A DNA stretch of 52,745 nt from Spirosoma panaciterrae DSM 21099 (GTDB lineage: Bacteria > Bacteroidota > Bacteroidia > Cytophagales > Spirosomataceae), in assembly GCF_000374025.1 (NCBI RefSeq), contig NZ_KB893191.1:39386-92130 (forward strand), given 5' to 3'. Made by a program: the position numbers and the translations under genes. A model generated the notes under the pieces. That model did not search any database. It had not been told where the DNA came from and saw nothing but the letters and a program-made list of their open reading frames with translations. This document shows positions 51,576 through 52,745 of the stretch, piece after piece. The stretch's first letter is position 1, and every line of letters starts with the position of its first letter.

Positions 51576-52232
51576 TTAAGTTTCTTTATATTTTAGGTTT
51601 ACTGGGTTGACCTTCACATACTGCCGGTTCAAGGTATCCCTGGCTTTGTCGACAGTGAACTGCCAGGTAATCTTAACCTGCTTCTGATTGCGTTCCTCCG
51701 ACCAAATCAACACGTGCTTTTCTAACTCGTCCTGAGTGGGTATCCGTCGATTCAAACACTGACGGGACAAAGCCGAAAACTCCACCTCAATCATGTTCAA
51801 CCACGAACCGCACTTGGGGGTATAATAAAGCTCAAAACGAGTCGCCAGTTTGGCTGCTTCCCCAGCCGATAGACACTCATAAAAGGCGTTGGGCGTGTGC
51901 GTGTTCAAGTTGTCCTGCACCAGCCTGATTTTGACCGCATCAGGGTAAGCCGCTGCTACTTCCTGCATGAATGCGGTGTATTCTTTTTTTGTCCGCTGCC
52001 TATAGACCTTCATCAGTCGCTTACCCGACAAGGGTTCTATCGCCCCCATCACCACACAGGACCCATGCTTACTATAGGCATAGTGCTGTTTGGCTACCTG
52101 ATCCGGGCTACAAGCAAGCCCCTCGACCACTTCGCCAATCAAAAAGCACGGGCGTTCATCGAAGCAGACTACTGGAAAGGCCCCATCGTACACCAGCGCA
52201 TATAAGAGCAGCAAGGTCTCCAGTCGGAACAC
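51576..52232 (-). CDS. IS630 transposase, DDE part (orfB)
   Basis: The catalytic part of the transposase. The three acidic residues are seen in VVCFDE, LVQDNLNTH and SWLNMIEVEF (Asp, Asp, Glu). The listed start at 52232 is a GTG in the frame, but the frame is open up to about 52300 and is probably reached by a -1 shift on the seven A at 52291-52297 from the HTH frame, giving KKNELQPHLKRQWCIGQ at the junction. The last codons lie in the left inverted repeat. Confidence 0.88.
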   Translation of the reverse strand: MFRLETLLLLYALVYDGAFPVVCFDERPCFLIGEVVEGLACSPDQVAKQHYAYSKHGSCVVMGAIEPLSGKRLMKVYRQRTKKEYTAFMQEVAAAYPDAVKIRLVQDNLNTHTPNAFYECLSAGEAAKLATRFELYYTPKCGSWLNMIEVEFSALSRQCLNRRIPTQDELEKHVLIWSEERNQKQVKITWQFTVDKARDTLNRQYVKVNPVNLKYKET

Positions 52233-52270
52233 GTACTCACTGTTGATCTGGCCAATACACCATTGCCGTT

Positions 52271-52705
52271 TTAGATGGGGCTGTAACTCGTTTTTTTCAG
52301 AATCGTTCCAGCCTGGGTATGAGACAGATGCTCACAATACCCTAACTCAACGACTCGATTGGCCAACAGCCGTAGCGACCATTGGCTATGCCCATCCGGT
52401 GATTCACTACAAGCCAGAGCCGTTATTTTAGCCCGACTCTGGCCACTGATTTCCATAGGTCGACCACTGCGGGGGGCATCCTTGAGGAAGGCTAGTTGGT
52501 TTGTTTGGTACTTGCTAGCCCAAGCCGAAACCGTGTTGTAGGTGCTATCTATGGTCTTAGCGACGGCTTGAAAGGTTTTACCTTCGTGGAGTTCCAGCAA
52601 GGCTGTAGCTCGTTTGAATGTTTTAGCAGGCAAACTACCTTTGCTTAGGAGTTGGCGCAGGTGATTCCGATGCTCCTCGCTCAGGGTTACGTGTTGCTTT
52701 TTCAT
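52271..52705 (-). CDS. IS630 transposase, HTH part (orfA)
   Basis: A 144-aa N-terminal part with a helix-turn-helix that binds the IS ends (KTFQAVAKTIDSTYNTVSAW) and a second HTH-like region (WSLRLLANRVVELGY). It starts 4 bp inside the right inverted repeat. In frame 0 it ends soon after LKKTSYSPI; with a -1 shift at CTG-AAA-AAA-A it continues into the DDE part, so the full protein would be about 375 aa. The lack of any other damage favours programmed frameshifting over decay. Confidence 0.88.
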   Translation of the reverse strand: MKKQHVTLSEEHRNHLRQLLSKGSLPAKTFKRATALLELHEGKTFQAVAKTIDSTYNTVSAWASKYQTNQLAFLKDAPRSGRPMEISGQSRAKITALACSESPDGHSQWSLRLLANRVVELGYCEHLSHTQAGTILKKTSYSPI

Positions 52706-52745
52706 GGCCCTAAAATATAAAGAAACTTAATTTACAGTGCATTTA

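Larger units (their letters stand above)
51565..52741 (-). mobile_element. IS630-family insertion sequence, complete
   Basis: A 1177-bp element with perfect 33-bp terminal inverted repeats (51565-51597 and 52709-52741, starting TGCACTGTAAATTAAG). It carries two transposase frames on the minus strand joined by an A7 frameshift site. The flanks read GATTTAT on the left and TTTA (window end) on the right, so a repeat of TTTA or TTTAT may be the target duplication; IS630 elements normally duplicate TA, and the window is too short on the right to settle it. The perfect ends show a recent insertion. Confidence 0.93.

Overview
The window looks like chromosome of a Cytophagales bacterium (phylum Bacteroidota), close to Spirosoma or its relatives. 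The reasons are a SusC/SusD outer-membrane pair, a DUF5690 transporter, PAP2-like and permease/M1-like fusion proteins of Bacteroidota type, no clear Shine-Dalgarno sequences before starts, and Bacteroidota -7 elements of the form TAnnTTTG in front of several genes. The assignment rests on gene content, not on a marker-gene comparison.

Region 1 (1-13587) is a complete type I-E CRISPR-Cas locus in two divergent arms. The minus-strand arm reads WYL regulator, cas3, cse1, cse2, cas7, cas5, cas6e, a terminator and then a first array, which is cut by the left window edge. The plus-strand arm reads cas1, cas2 and a second array of 50 repeats and 49 spacers. The two arrays use related but different repeats (6 differences in 29 nt) and share a leader end. 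A short motif, GTCCACT, recurs around the divergent promoter and before cas3 and is a candidate operator for the WYL protein.

Region 2 (13588-18714) is ordinary chromosome: tRNA-Arg(ACG), an enoyl-CoA hydratase/isomerase, a PAP2-like membrane protein, sigma-54 (rpoN) and nicotinate phosphoribosyltransferase.

Region 3 (19042-35176) is the most interesting part. A histidine kinase and LytTR response regulator are followed by nine genes on one strand: a PhnX-like HAD hydrolase, a FAD oxidoreductase of the type linked to aminophosphonates, SusC, SusD, a metallophosphoesterase, a PhnZ-like HD-domain oxygenase, a secreted beta-propeller/phosphoesterase, an NTF2-like protein and a DUF5690 MFS transporter. 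I read this as a candidate aminophosphonate (or phosphonate-ester) uptake and catabolism locus built on a SusCD transporter, with two possible ways to break down 2-amino-1-hydroxyethylphosphonate.

Region 4 (35382-52745) is mixed: NAD+ synthase; an AT-rich ATPase plus HNH pair that looks like a Septu-type defence module; an EamA transporter; an OmpA protein; an unknown protein; an ABC-2 permease fused to a dead M1-peptidase-like domain; a GH130 enzyme; two small acidic proteins; isochorismate synthase; an XRE regulator; a C39-like/VKOR/thioredoxin fusion; and a glycosyltransferase gene cut by an IS630-family element with perfect 33-bp ends and a -1 frameshift site. Several inverted repeats mark the intergenic gaps.
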